DNA of 44,981 nucleotides, taken from the NCBI GenBank assembly GCA_031399315.1, contig JANNOS010000056.1:1-44981 (forward strand), given 5' to 3'. Below the pieces are notes generated by a model. That model did no database searches. It worked only from the letters and a program-made list of their open reading frames with translations, and was not told the DNA's origin. Positions 24,103 to 32,640 of this stretch are shown one piece after another. Within the stretch, counting starts at the first letter, position 1, and the number at the start of each line of letters is the position of its first letter. The position numbers and the translations under genes are program-made. The stretch is from Methylotenera_A sp031399315. GTDB lineage: Bacteria; Pseudomonadota; Gammaproteobacteria; Burkholderiales; Methylophilaceae.

Positions 24103-25278
24103 CTATGCGGCAACTGCCGTTAAATTGCGTAATCTGGTTAATTCTTGTTTAAGTGCTAATAAAAAATGCTCAACTTCTTGAACGGTGTTGCTCAGCCCAA
24201 AACTTACTCTAACCGCGCCGCGCGCTAAATCTTCAGGTACGCCCATCGCAAGCAACACGTGGCTTGGCTCAGTGCTATCAGAAGAGCAGGCCGAGCCGCT
24301 GGCAACAGCAAAACCGGCTTTATCTAGTGCGGTGACTAGCGTTTCGCCTTCAATATCCTTTAAGGAAAAAAAGCTGGTATTAGCGACACGCAAGCCGTTA
24401 TAGCCAAAAATGACTGCATTTAGTTTTGCAAGGCCAACCTCTAAATGGTCACGCAAGTTGGCCGTGTGTACATCGAAGGCGCTTAAGTTTTTTGTGGCTA
24501 AATCGCACGCCACACCAAAACCGACAATGGCTGCAACATTTTCAGTACCGCTACGCAAACCTCTTTCTTGCCCGCCGCCATAAAGCAGCGGTTGAATATC
24601 AATACGTTTATCTAACACCAACGCGCCCGCGCCTAGTGGGCCACCAATTTTGTGGCTAGAAACTGTCATGGCATGCACGCCCAGTGTAAAAAAGTCGACT
24701 GGGATTTTACCTAGCGCTTGCACTGCATCGGTATGCACGTAAGCTTTGTGTTCGCGTGCCATTTCCGCCACTTTGGCCACATCTTGAATCACGCCTGTTT
24801 CATTGTTCACTAACATGGCCGACACTAAATTAGTGGGGGTAAGCAGGAGTTTTTGCAAGTGCGCTAAGTTAATATTGCAATCGCTATCTACATGTATGCT
24901 TTTAGCTTGCATGGCGTTTGATTGTGAACTACTAGCTTGCATGGCGAGGGCAGGGCGTGATACACAAGGATGCTCAATGGCGCTGGTTAAAATTTGTGCT
25001 GGCACCGACTTGATCGCAGGCTCCATATTGTTGCAGATACCACGCACCGCAAAGTTATTGGCTTCGGTGCCGCTGGCGGTAAACACAATTTGACTGGCAT
25101 AAGCGCCCACCGCATTGGCCACTTGCTCACGTGCATGCTCAACAGCGGCGCGGGCAGTACGGCCAAAACTATGTCGGCTCGTTGCGTTTCCATGCTGGCT
25201 GGCCATAAATGGCAGCATCGCCTCAAGTACTTCTGTCTTGAGTGCGGTGGTACTGTTATGATCAAAATATACAGTCAT
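24103..25278 (-). CDS. Second cysteine desulfurase (NifS/IscS-like)
   Basis: 391-aa paralogue of the neighbouring IscS, clearly diverged. PLP lysine K210 (VSSHKIGGPLG) and catalytic C331 (ASGSACSSDSTEPSHVL) are both present, so activity is likely. It differs from IscS in its SHKIGGP (rather than AHKTYGP) PLP motif and lacks the LSPLWEMFKDG tail by which IscS contacts IscU, making it more NifS-like. It starts 2 bp after the iscR stop and ends 17 bp before iscS. Its partner protein is unknown; it may feed another sulfur pathway. Confidence 0.93.
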   Translation of the reverse strand: MTVYFDHNSTTALKTEVLEAMLPFMASQHGNATSRHSFGRTARAAVEHAREQVANAVGAYASQIVFTASGTEANNFAVRGICNNMEPAIKSVPAQILTSAIEHPCVSRPALAMQASSSQSNAMQAKSIHVDSDCNINLAHLQKLLLTPTNLVSAMLVNNETGVIQDVAKVAEMAREHKAYVHTDAVQALGKIPVDFFTLGVHAMTVSSHKIGGPLGAGALVLDKRIDIQPLLYGGGQERGLRSGTENVAAIVGFGVACDLATKNLSAFDVHTANLRDHLEVGLAKLNAVIFGYNGLRVANTSFFSLKDIEGETLVTALDKAGFAVASGSACSSDSTEPSHVLLAMGVPEDLARGAVRVSFGLSNTVQEVEHFLLALKQELTRLRNLTAVAA

Positions 25279-25280
25279 TA

Positions 25281-25778
25281 TTAAACCGCTACCTCTCTAG
25301 CAGTTGCGCAGGCTTTGCGCGGCGCGAATACAATTTCGCTGGCAATGCCAGCATCATTTTTGCGCTTATTTTCCACCATATCAGCCAGTGTTACGCCTGA
25401 TAAGTAATCTAAAATTTTATCGTTAAGTGTTGCCCATAAGCCGTGTGTCATACAACGACCTTCGTCAAGGCAATCTTCCTTGCCACCGCATTGTGTCGCG
25501 TCGATTAACTCATCAACCGCGCTAATAATGTGTGAAACGGAAATTTCATGGTGCGCTTTTGCCACGCGATAACCACCACCTGGACCGCGCACGCTGGTAA
25601 CTAAACCTTGGCGGCGCAAACGCGAAAATAGCTGTTCTAAATAAGACAGCGAAATCGCTTGGCGCTCGCTAATGCCTGCAAGCGTGACCGGCTTGTTACC
25701 TGAAGAATCTTTGACCTCGTTTAACGCGAGGTCTAGCATTGCGGTAACGGCAAAACGGCCTTTAGTGGTAAGTCTCAT
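25281..25778 (-). CDS. iscR: Rrf2-family [2Fe-2S] regulator IscR
   Basis: 165-aa repressor of the isc operon. Winged-helix N-terminus MRLTTKGRFAVTAMLDLAL, recognition region ISLSYLEQLFSRLRRQGLV, and cluster ligands C97, C103, C109 with H112, spaced as in E. coli IscR. The C-terminal tail is about 45 residues. A matching type 1 operator lies just upstream. Confidence 0.97.
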   Translation of the reverse strand: MRLTTKGRFAVTAMLDLALNEVKDSSGNKPVTLAGISERQAISLSYLEQLFSRLRRQGLVTSVRGPGGGYRVAKAHHEISVSHIISAVDELIDATQCGGKEDCLDEGRCMTHGLWATLNDKILDYLSGVTLADMVENKRKNDAGIASEIVFAPRKACATAREVAV

Positions 25779-25806
25779 GTGCCTTTATGTTTCCTAAGAG
25801 CTTGGA

Positions 25807-25839
25807 ATTGTATAATAACCTAGTAATTTAGTCAATTAT
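25807..25839 (-). promoter_or_regulatory. iscR promoter with type 1 IscR operator
   Basis: Minus-strand -35 TTGACT (25835-25830), 17-bp spacer, -10 TACAAT (25812-25807). The 25-bp segment 25839 down to 25815 matches the type 1 IscR consensus (ATASYYGACT-RWWWY-AGTCRRSTAT) at 21 of 25 positions by my count. The operator covers the -35, consistent with repression by holo-IscR. Confidence 0.85.
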
Positions 25840-25886
25840 TATACACTTTAGTTCAATGCACCATTAGATGCGAATAGCCTATAAAA

Positions 25887-26636
25887 TTAGTGTGGTTTTT
25901 TCTTAGGTTTTTTAGCAGAAAATGCAATAGCGACTTCGCCATCCGCAGAAGTCATGTTGTTTAATTGAGCTTGCAACTCGCTCAATTTTTTATTTTGCGC
26001 TTCGGCATTTTCTAGCAAGTCATGTATTATTTTTGTAAGCACTTCGGGGTTCAATGTGTCGTTCTCGTCATTGCTCACTGCGTAAGCGCTAAATTTAGAC
26101 TTCTGTGCTTCAGCTTTGGCTTTTTCTTCTTCCAGAATACGCGCAGGTATTCCAACAGCAGTGGCGTTTTCAGGCACATCTTTCACAACCACAGCGTTAC
26201 TACCAATTTTTGCATTTTTACCAATGGTAATCGGCCCTAGTACTTTAGCACCCGCGCCAATCACCACGCCTTGTTCCAGCGTGGGGTGGCGTTTACCTTT
26301 GTTCCATGAGGTGCCGCCAAGTGTGACGCCATGATACAGCGTGCAATCATCACCAATGATCGCAGTTTCGCCAATCACCACACCCATGCCATGGTCGATA
26401 AATACGCGGTGACCAATCGTTGCGCCAGGGTGAATTTCAATCCCCGTAAAAAAACGGCCAATGTGAGAGAACATTCGGCCAAGCCAATAGAATCGGGCTT
26501 TCCAAAGCCAATGGCTAAATCGGTGCACAATCAATGCATGCACGCCTGGGTAAGTGGTGAGGATTTCGAAATGTGTACGTGCCGCGGGGTCGCGGTCAAA
26601 TACTATTGAAATATCTTCTTTTAAATGGTCAAACAT
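25887..26636 (-). CDS. cysE: Serine O-acetyltransferase CysE
   Basis: 249-aa enzyme making O-acetylserine, the cysteine precursor. An N-terminal helical domain (MFDHLKEDISIVFDRDPAAR) is followed by left-handed beta-helix hexapeptide repeats (IEIHPGATIGHRVFIDHGMGVVIGETAIIGDDCTLY). Catalytic His residues lie in the IDHGMG and YHGVTLGG segments. The N-terminal domain is shorter than in E. coli, and the C-terminus has a ~60-residue extension ending in KKPKKKPH. It is transcribed just upstream of iscR, linking cysteine supply with Fe-S assembly. Confidence 0.95.
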   Translation of the reverse strand: MFDHLKEDISIVFDRDPAARTHFEILTTYPGVHALIVHRFSHWLWKARFYWLGRMFSHIGRFFTGIEIHPGATIGHRVFIDHGMGVVIGETAIIGDDCTLYHGVTLGGTSWNKGKRHPTLEQGVVIGAGAKVLGPITIGKNAKIGSNAVVVKDVPENATAVGIPARILEEEKAKAEAQKSKFSAYAVSNDENDTLNPEVLTKIIHDLLENAEAQNKKLSELQAQLNNMTSADGEVAIAFSAKKPKKKPH

Positions 26637-26717
26637 GAGTTTAATTTAAGCGAATAAAAATGACATTATGCCATAGAAGTTAATAGTTGACTAATTTAGT
26701 AGGTTTAATAAATAAGC

Positions 26718-27455
26718 CTAGTACTTGGTATGCTTGCGCGGCTCTTGCGTCAAGGTCAGCACACCGCGTAGTAAGTTCACTTCTTCTTTTTCTAGCCTTG
26801 CGCGGGCATAGATTCTACGCAAGCGTTCGCTCAGTTTTTTTGGCGTTGCTGGGTTTAGGTAGCCAATTTTCAGTAGTGTTTCTTCGAGGTGTGCGTAAAA
26901 GCCTTCTAGCGCATCGTTCGTGGCAAGTTCTAATGCCTCGGTGGGTTCAATTTTTCCTTCTAAAATCGCCATGCGTAATTCGTAACATACCACCTGCACG
27001 GCAGCAGCAAGGTTAAGCGAGCTGTATTCAGGGTTAGCAGGAATCATCGCGAGCATTTGGCAGCAATCCAGCTCGGCATTAGAAAGCCCGCTCACTTCAG
27101 TACCAAATACAAAAGCGACAGGCTGCGAAGCCGCTATTTTACTGGCCTGCAGGGCAGCTTCTCTAGTGTTAACAGTTTCATGTGACAAATAGCGTTTGCG
27201 GGCGCTCATGCCAATCGCAAAAGCACAGCCTGCTAATGCTTCAGATAGCGTTTCGGTTACAATTGCCTTTTCTAACAAATCGGCCGCGCCAGTAGCAAGC
27301 GCGGTTGCGTGCGCATCAGGAAATTTATCTGGCATAACCAAATAAAGCTGGCTTAAACCCATGGTTTTCATTGCGCGTGCGGCCGAGCCGATGTTGCCAG
27401 GATGACTGGTTTGGCAGAGAACTATTCTTATATTATCGAAAATGGCTTGTGACAA
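26718..27455 (-). CDS. trmJ: tRNA (cytidine/uridine-2'-O-)-methyltransferase TrmJ
   Basis: 245-aa SpoU-class (SPOUT) enzyme that 2'-O-methylates tRNA position 32. Motifs: RIVLCQTSHPGNIGSAARAMKTMG at the N-terminus, FVFGTEVSGLSNAEL (motif 2) and SSLNLAAAVQVVCYELR (motif 3) that form the SAM knot. The C-terminal ~80 residues include the dimerisation extension typical of TrmJ. Divergent from suhB, an arrangement conserved upstream of cysE-iscR in several proteobacteria. Confidence 0.95.
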   Translation of the reverse strand: MSQAIFDNIRIVLCQTSHPGNIGSAARAMKTMGLSQLYLVMPDKFPDAHATALATGAADLLEKAIVTETLSEALAGCAFAIGMSARKRYLSHETVNTREAALQASKIAASQPVAFVFGTEVSGLSNAELDCCQMLAMIPANPEYSSLNLAAAVQVVCYELRMAILEGKIEPTEALELATNDALEGFYAHLEETLLKIGYLNPATPKKLSERLRRIYARARLEKEEVNLLRGVLTLTQEPRKHTKY

Positions 27456-27473
27456 TTTGGGGATGCGCCTAAT

Positions 27474-27490
27474 AATGCTAAAATAGCATT
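27474..27490. promoter_or_regulatory. Inverted repeat overlapping a candidate suhB -10
   Basis: AATGCTA (27474-27480), AAA, TAGCATT (27484-27490): a perfect 7-bp palindrome. TAAAAT within it (27479-27484) could be the -10 for suhB, with TTGGGG (27457-27462) 16 bp upstream. Possible operator in the 62-bp divergent gap; weak evidence. Confidence 0.35.
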
Positions 27491-27517
27491 TTAACAGCTC
27501 TTTAAGAAATTTAAGTC

Positions 27518-28327
27518 ATGCATCCAATGCTCACTATAGCAGTAAAAGCCGCGCGTGAAGCCGGCCGTATTATTAATCGCGCCTCACAAGATGTTGGCGC
27601 ACTTAAAATCCAAAGCAAAACATTTAATGATTTTGTGAGTGAAGTGGATCACGCCGCCGAGCAAGCGATCATTAACACCATACGTGATGCATATCCTGAT
27701 CACGGATTTTTAGGCGAAGAATCTGGCAAAAGTAACAGTGAAGCCGAAAACATTTGGATTATTGATCCATTAGATGGCACCACAAATTTCTTACATAACT
27801 TCCCGCAATACTGTGTTTCTATTGCCTTGCAGCAAAAGGGAGTGCTCACACAAGCGGTGATTTACGATCCGCTACGTAACGATTTATTTACTGCAACCAA
27901 GGGCCGTGGTGCATTTTTAAATGACAAGCGAATCCGCGTCACCAGTCGTACAAAGTTGCAAGCATCTTTAATCGCTACTGGTTTTCCGTTCCGCGATTTT
28001 ACGCATTTAGATACCTATTTGGCGATGCTTAAAGACATGATTAAAACCACAACTGGCATCCGCCGCCCAGGTTCTGCAGCCTTAGATTTAGCCTATGTGG
28101 CAGCAGGGTTTACTGATGGATTCTTTGAAATTAATTTATCTACATGGGATATCGCTGCGGGTGGTCTTTTGGTGCAAGAGGCAGGCGGCTTAGTAGGCGA
28201 CTTTGAGGGCAATGAAAGCTGGCTCACCACAGGCAATATTGTGGCGGCAAACGCAAAAGTATTCTCACAAATGTTGCAAGTGTTAAGCCCGCATTTAACC
28301 GAGTCACTTAAAACAAAAACCGCTTAA
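27518..28327 (+). CDS. suhB: Inositol-1-monophosphatase family protein SuhB
   Basis: 269-aa metal-dependent phosphatase. Metal site motifs are EESG (LGEESGKS), IDPLDGTTNFLHNFPQYCVS and the second motif STWDIAAGGLLVQEAGG. The Li+-sensitive family fold is complete. In enterobacteria SuhB also binds NusA and RNA polymerase in rRNA antitermination. Conserved neighbour of trmJ. Confidence 0.95.
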   Translation: MHPMLTIAVKAAREAGRIINRASQDVGALKIQSKTFNDFVSEVDHAAEQAIINTIRDAYPDHGFLGEESGKSNSEAENIWIIDPLDGTTNFLHNFPQYCVSIALQQKGVLTQAVIYDPLRNDLFTATKGRGAFLNDKRIRVTSRTKLQASLIATGFPFRDFTHLDTYLAMLKDMIKTTTGIRRPGSAALDLAYVAAGFTDGFFEINLSTWDIAAGGLLVQEAGGLVGDFEGNESWLTTGNIVAANAKVFSQMLQVLSPHLTESLKTKTA

Positions 28328-28364
28328 ACTAAAGCTTACTTAAAAAGCACTTAACAAAAAGTAC

Positions 28365-28387
28365 GCTAAAGCAGAGCAAGCTTTAGC
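28365..28387. terminator. Hairpin between suhB and a convergent small gene
   Basis: GCTAAAGC (28365-28372), 7-nt loop, GCTTTAGC (28380-28387), perfect 8-bp stem, without a clear T run on either side. Possible factor-assisted bidirectional terminator. Confidence 0.4.
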
Positions 28388-28397
28388 AGAACGCGTT

Positions 28398-28601
28398 TTA
28401 GACGCGGAATTCTTTTTCTAATTTGCAGTTAATGGTTTTAGCCATTTTAAAAATTTGGTCGTCGGGATTTATTGCGATGCGCTCAAAAACCTCAGCTTTG
28501 TAGCTAGGGTCGAACGCCAGTTTTTCAATATCAAACGGCCCCAACAGCGCTCTGCATTGCACTAAAAATTCTGCATAAACTTCAAAGTCTTGATTTTTCA
28601 T
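28398..28601 (-). CDS. Small hypothetical protein, 67 aa
   Basis: I do not recognise a family. The start ATG at 28601 (MKNQDFEVYAEFL) is preceded by AGGGG at good spacing; six more codons could be read upstream but lack such a signal. The protein is soluble, mixed charge, with predicted helices and no signal peptide or metal motif (two cysteines only). The clear ribosome-binding site argues for a real gene. It is convergent with suhB. Confidence 0.6.
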   Translation of the reverse strand: MKNQDFEVYAEFLVQCRALLGPFDIEKLAFDPSYKAEVFERIAINPDDQIFKMAKTINCKLEKEFRV

Positions 28602-28732
28602 TTTTACTACCCCTAACATTGCTGGATTAAATATTTCTGCAATGTAGGGGATGCACTATTTATGCCAAGCCACCCTAAAAAAATATATTTTTAATACATT
28701 GTTTTTATTGATGTTTTTTTACGTTAAAAGTT

Positions 28733-28760
28733 TTGACAAGTCACTGAGTGTTGATAAATC
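28733..28760 (+). promoter_or_regulatory. Candidate sigma-70 promoter for mutS
   Basis: TTGACA (28733-28738), 16-bp spacer, TAAATC (28755-28760). It would leave a 5' leader of about 145 nt to mutS. The rest of the 309-bp gap 28602-28910 is AT-rich and shows nothing else I can identify. Confidence 0.35.
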
Positions 28761-28910
28761 TACAGTTGATGTTGAAAAGTTGGCGATGAAGTACAAGGCA
28801 TGCAATTAAAATAGTTGAATAAAATGGCAGTGCCATTTAAAACCAACTAGAATGCAATTAATTAAAAGTTAAGCATTAAATACCAAGCAAATAATTAATC
28901 AAAGACGCCT

Positions 28911-31520
28911 GTGTCAAATAATATTTCCGTATCAGATTCAAGCACTATAGACGCTGAAGTAACAGCGCAACATACTCCGATGATGCGCCAATATTTTGCA
29001 CTCAAAGCGCAGCATCCAGATATGTTGCTGTTTTATCGCATGGGCGATTTTTATGAATTATTTTTTGAAGATGCAGAGAAAGCTTCAAAATTATTAGGTA
29101 TTACGCTGACGCGCCGTGGCGCTAGTAATGGTGAGCCAATTAAGATGGCGGGTGTACCATATCACGCTGCCGAGCAATATTTAGCCAAGCTCACCAAACT
29201 CGGTGAGGCTGTTGCCATTTGTGAGCAGATTGGTAACCCCGCCACATCAAAAGGGCCAGTCGAACGCGCCGTGACGCGCATTCTCACACCTGGCACGCTC
29301 ACCGATTCTGCATTGTTAGATGAAACGCGCGATAATCAATTGCTGAGCGTGTTTGCGGGCGATGGTTTGCACGGTCCTAATTTAATAGGCTTGGCGCGCA
29401 TTAATTTGGCTTCTGGCAGCTTTATTTTAAGTGAAATTGCGACTGGCCAATTGGCGCAGGAATTACAGCGAATCAATCCTGCAGAGATTATTTGCACAGA
29501 TGATTTCAAGCATAACGCGTTGGAAAGTTTTGACTGTGCGAAAAAACGTTTAAGTCCTTGGCAATTTGATGCCGATAGCGCATTTAAAACGCTTACTGCA
29601 CAATTTAACACTTTAGATTTAACTGGGTTTGGCGCGCAGCAACTCACAGCGGCTTTGTGTGCAGCAGGTGCGTTGTTAGATTACGTCAAGCATACGCAGC
29701 GCGCCGCATTGCCGCACATTTCCGCGCTTAGTGTTGAGCAAACCTCACAATATATTCAGCTGGACGCTGCCACGCGCCGCAATTTGGAAATAGACGTCAC
29801 ATTGCGTGGCGATGCTTCACCGACCTTATATTCGCTACTCAACACTACGCAAACCGCCATGGGCGCGAGGCTTTTACGATATTGGCTGCATCATCCTTTG
29901 CGCGACAGGAGCTTGGTGGCTAAGCGTCACGAAGCAGTTGCAGAGCTAGGGCAAACTAGCAAATACCAAAGCTTGCAGACAACATTAAAGTTAATCGGCG
30001 ATATTGAACGCATCACCACGCGAGTTGCGTTGAAAACGGCGCGCCCACGCGATTTATCAGGGCTGCGTGAGAGCTTGTTGCAACTACCCTTGTTGCAAAA
30101 TTTGTTAGTCAGCAGAAAAGCCATATTACTGGAAACGCTAGGTGCAAATCTACAGGCGCCTTCTGAAGTGCTCAATATACTAAAAGCCATCAAGCCAGAG
30201 CCCGCATCCGTGTTGCGTGAGGGTGGGGTGATTGCAGATGGCTACGATGTTGAATTGGATGAATTGCGCGCATCGCAAACCAACCATGGTGATTTTTTAT
30301 TGCAGTTTGAGGCGGCCGAAAAAGCACGCACGGGCTTACAAAATCTCAAAGTAGAGTACAACAGCGTGCATGGTTTTTATATTGAAATTAGCCGTGCCCA
30401 AGCTGAAAATGCGCCTGCAGAATACCGCCGCCGTCAAACGCTTAAAAATGCTGAGCGTTTTATTACGCCAGAGCTTAAAGCCTTTGAAGACAAAGTGTTA
30501 AGCGCGAACGATCGCGCGTTGGCACGTGAGAAAATGCTCTATGAACAAGTTTTAAATGCTTTAAACCCATTTATTACTGCCCTGCAGACCAATAGCGGTG
30601 CGGTTGCTAGCCTAGATGTTTTATGCTGTTTTGCTGAGCGTGCACAGGCTTTAAATTATGTGCAGCCGCAATTTGTCAGTGAAGCCGGTATCGTCATTGA
30701 AGCGGGGCGTCACGCAGTGGTAGAAAGTATCACGCAACCATTTGTGGCAAATGATGTTGAAATGAATCCGTATCGCCAATTGTTGCTAATTACTGGACCA
30801 AATATGGGCGGGAAATCGACATTTATGCGGCAAGTAGCACTCATTGTACTTTTAGCACATTGCGGTGCCTTTGTGCCAGCAAATGTAGTTAAAATCGGTG
30901 AAATTGATCGTATCTTCACCAGAATAGGTGCATCAGATGACTTCGCAGGTGGGCGCAGTACATTCATGGTAGAAATGACCGAAACAGCCAATATATTGCA
31001 CAACGCAACCGATAAAAGCTTGGTGTTGCTGGATGAAATTGGTCGCGGGACTTCAACGTTCGACGGCCTTAGTTTGGCTTGGGCTGTTGCCAAACAATTG
31101 TTAGAAAAAAATAAAAGCTTTACCCTTTTTGCTACACACTATTTTGAGTTGACGCGCATTGTGGATGAATTTAAACACGCCGCCAATGTGCATTTAGATG
31201 CGGTAGAGCATGGCAACAAGATCGTGTTTTTACACAAAGTGGAAGCGGGCGCCGCCCACATGAGTTACGGCATTCAAGTGGCGCAGTTGGCGGGGATTCC
31301 CAAAAGTGTGGTTGCGACTGCTAAACGCAAACTGGCACAGCTAGAGAATAATCAATTGAGTCAGAATCACAATCAGCCTGATATGTTTACTACTAATCTG
31401 GGGCCAGAACCTACGCCCCAGCACCCTGTGATTGCGGAACTAGAAGCGATTCAGCCTGATGACTTAACACCTAAACAGGCCTTAGAGTTGCTGTATCAAT
31501 TACAAAGTTTACTCAAATAA
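28911..31520 (+). CDS. mutS: DNA mismatch repair ATPase MutS
   Basis: 869 aa. The mismatch-binding wedge with the Phe-x-Glu motif is visible in RMGDFYELFFEDA near residue 45. The ABC-type ATPase has Walker A GPNMGGKSTFMRQ near residue 628 and Walker B LVLLDEIGRGTSTFDGLSLAWA, with THYFELT following. The C-terminal ~50 residues include the dimer/MutL contact region (TPKQALELLYQLQSLL). The start is GTG at 28911, with only weak upstream pairing to 16S rRNA. No mutS neighbour is functionally linked. Confidence 0.97.
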   Translation: MSNNISVSDSSTIDAEVTAQHTPMMRQYFALKAQHPDMLLFYRMGDFYELFFEDAEKASKLLGITLTRRGASNGEPIKMAGVPYHAAEQYLAKLTKLGEAVAICEQIGNPATSKGPVERAVTRILTPGTLTDSALLDETRDNQLLSVFAGDGLHGPNLIGLARINLASGSFILSEIATGQLAQELQRINPAEIICTDDFKHNALESFDCAKKRLSPWQFDADSAFKTLTAQFNTLDLTGFGAQQLTAALCAAGALLDYVKHTQRAALPHISALSVEQTSQYIQLDAATRRNLEIDVTLRGDASPTLYSLLNTTQTAMGARLLRYWLHHPLRDRSLVAKRHEAVAELGQTSKYQSLQTTLKLIGDIERITTRVALKTARPRDLSGLRESLLQLPLLQNLLVSRKAILLETLGANLQAPSEVLNILKAIKPEPASVLREGGVIADGYDVELDELRASQTNHGDFLLQFEAAEKARTGLQNLKVEYNSVHGFYIEISRAQAENAPAEYRRRQTLKNAERFITPELKAFEDKVLSANDRALAREKMLYEQVLNALNPFITALQTNSGAVASLDVLCCFAERAQALNYVQPQFVSEAGIVIEAGRHAVVESITQPFVANDVEMNPYRQLLLITGPNMGGKSTFMRQVALIVLLAHCGAFVPANVVKIGEIDRIFTRIGASDDFAGGRSTFMVEMTETANILHNATDKSLVLLDEIGRGTSTFDGLSLAWAVAKQLLEKNKSFTLFATHYFELTRIVDEFKHAANVHLDAVEHGNKIVFLHKVEAGAAHMSYGIQVAQLAGIPKSVVATAKRKLAQLENNQLSQNHNQPDMFTTNLGPEPTPQHPVIAELEAIQPDDLTPKQALELLYQLQSLLK

Positions 31521-31523
31521 AAA

Positions 31524-31550
31524 AGCACCCGAGTGTAGGTGATTTTTTAT
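31524..31550 (+). terminator. Possible terminator after mutS
   Basis: CACC (31526-31529), 8-nt loop, GGTG (31538-31541) followed shortly by a T6 run. The stem is only 4 bp, so weak. Confidence 0.35.
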
Positions 31551-31567
31551 CAAAACTAAAGTTGAAA

Positions 31568-32059
31568 CTAGTGGTGATGTCCGCCCTCGCCATGCACGTG
31601 CTGATGCGAAACTTCTTCTGCAATAGCGGCGCGCACTGCGGTAACCGTGGCTTTGAACACTACACGTTCGCCTGCCCATGGGTGATTGCCATCAACCACT
31701 ACTTTGCCATCGGCAATTTCGGTCACGGTGTATAAAATCACTTCACCCGTATCATCTTCACCTTCAAACTGCATGCCGACTTTAAGTTCTGCCGCGGGGA
31801 AAGCGCTTGCAGGCTCAATTTGTACGAGTTCTTCATCAAACTCGCCAAATGCATCGGCTGGCATTAAATCCACCGTCACCACATCGCCCACGTTTTTGCC
31901 GTGCATGGCTTCTTCTACTTTTGGGAAAATATTATCGTAACCGCCGTGCAAGTAAGAAACAGGCTCAGCGCTAGATTCCAGCACCTCGCCATCGCTATTT
32001 TTAAGTTCGTAAGTCATTGTAACAACGGTGTTCATCGCGATTTGCATGGTGTTCGACAT
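31568..32059 (-). CDS. FKBP-type peptidyl-prolyl isomerase, SlyD-like
   Basis: 163-aa cytoplasmic prolyl isomerase/chaperone. FKBP part MTYELKNSDGEVLESS and PVSYLHGGYDNIFPKVEEAMHGKNVGDVVTVDL, with the insert-in-flap domain at about residues 75-125 (EEELVQIEPASAFP ... WAGERVVFKATV). The C-terminus HQHVHGEGGHHH is a short His-rich metal-binding tail, shorter than the E. coli SlyD tail. It may help nickel handling as SlyD does, but no hydrogenase or urease genes are near. Confidence 0.93.
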   Translation of the reverse strand: MSNTMQIAMNTVVTMTYELKNSDGEVLESSAEPVSYLHGGYDNIFPKVEEAMHGKNVGDVVTVDLMPADAFGEFDEELVQIEPASAFPAAELKVGMQFEGEDDTGEVILYTVTEIADGKVVVDGNHPWAGERVVFKATVTAVRAAIAEEVSHQHVHGEGGHHH

Positions 32060-32160
32060 GGTGCATCCTTAAGGCTAAAGTTTGTGTAAAAACGTACGGT
32101 AAAATATTTAGCAGAATTTTAAACTATTTTTGTGATTTGGCTAAATGTTGAATTGTTTAT

Positions 32161-32619
32161 TTACTTGGCTGTTGATTTAGCTTTGGCTATAAATTTATCG
32201 AGTGCAGCTGCAAATGCTTGTCTATCGGCAAGGTTAAATGTTGCGGGTCCGCTAATATCCACGCCATTGCCACGCAGTTCGTCCATTAAGTTACGCATGG
32301 CTAGGCGTTCTTTAATATTGGCTTCTGTATAAAGCTCACCACGTGGGTTAAGCGCATGGGCGCCTTTTGTCACCACTAATGCAGCCAACGGAATATCGGC
32401 GGTAATCACTAAATCACCAGCCTCACATTCCTCCACAATTTTACTGTCTGCCACGTCAAAACCACTAGCGACGGTAATGCTTTTAATGTATGGCGATACA
32501 GGCGTGCGTAAAAACTGGTTTGCCACCAGCGTCGTGGTTGTTTTAGTGCGATCTGCCGCGCGGAATAAAATCTCTTTTATGACGACGGGGCAAGCGTCTG
32601 CATCCACCCAAACTTTCAT
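32161..32619 (-). CDS. YaiI/YqxD family protein (DUF188), PIN-like fold
   Basis: 152 aa, typical family length. MKVWVDADACPVVIKEILFRAA is the family signature, with acidic residues D6 and D8 in a PIN-like nuclease arrangement, followed by DLVITADIPLAALVV and ALNPRGELYTEANI. No biochemical function is established. It lies 21 bp upstream (in its own strand direction) of the end region of rhlE, so a shared transcript with rhlE is possible. Confidence 0.9.
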   Translation of the reverse strand: MKVWVDADACPVVIKEILFRAADRTKTTTTLVANQFLRTPVSPYIKSITVASGFDVADSKIVEECEAGDLVITADIPLAALVVTKGAHALNPRGELYTEANIKERLAMRNLMDELRGNGVDISGPATFNLADRQAFAAALDKFIAKAKSTAK

Positions 32620-32640
32620 AAGCTAACGCTTTCCTAAAGC

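Noticed and set aside
28620..28910. AT-rich gap before mutS considered for a small RNA or riboswitch
   Set aside because: No stable conserved fold or terminator could be recognised; only a weak promoter is supportable.
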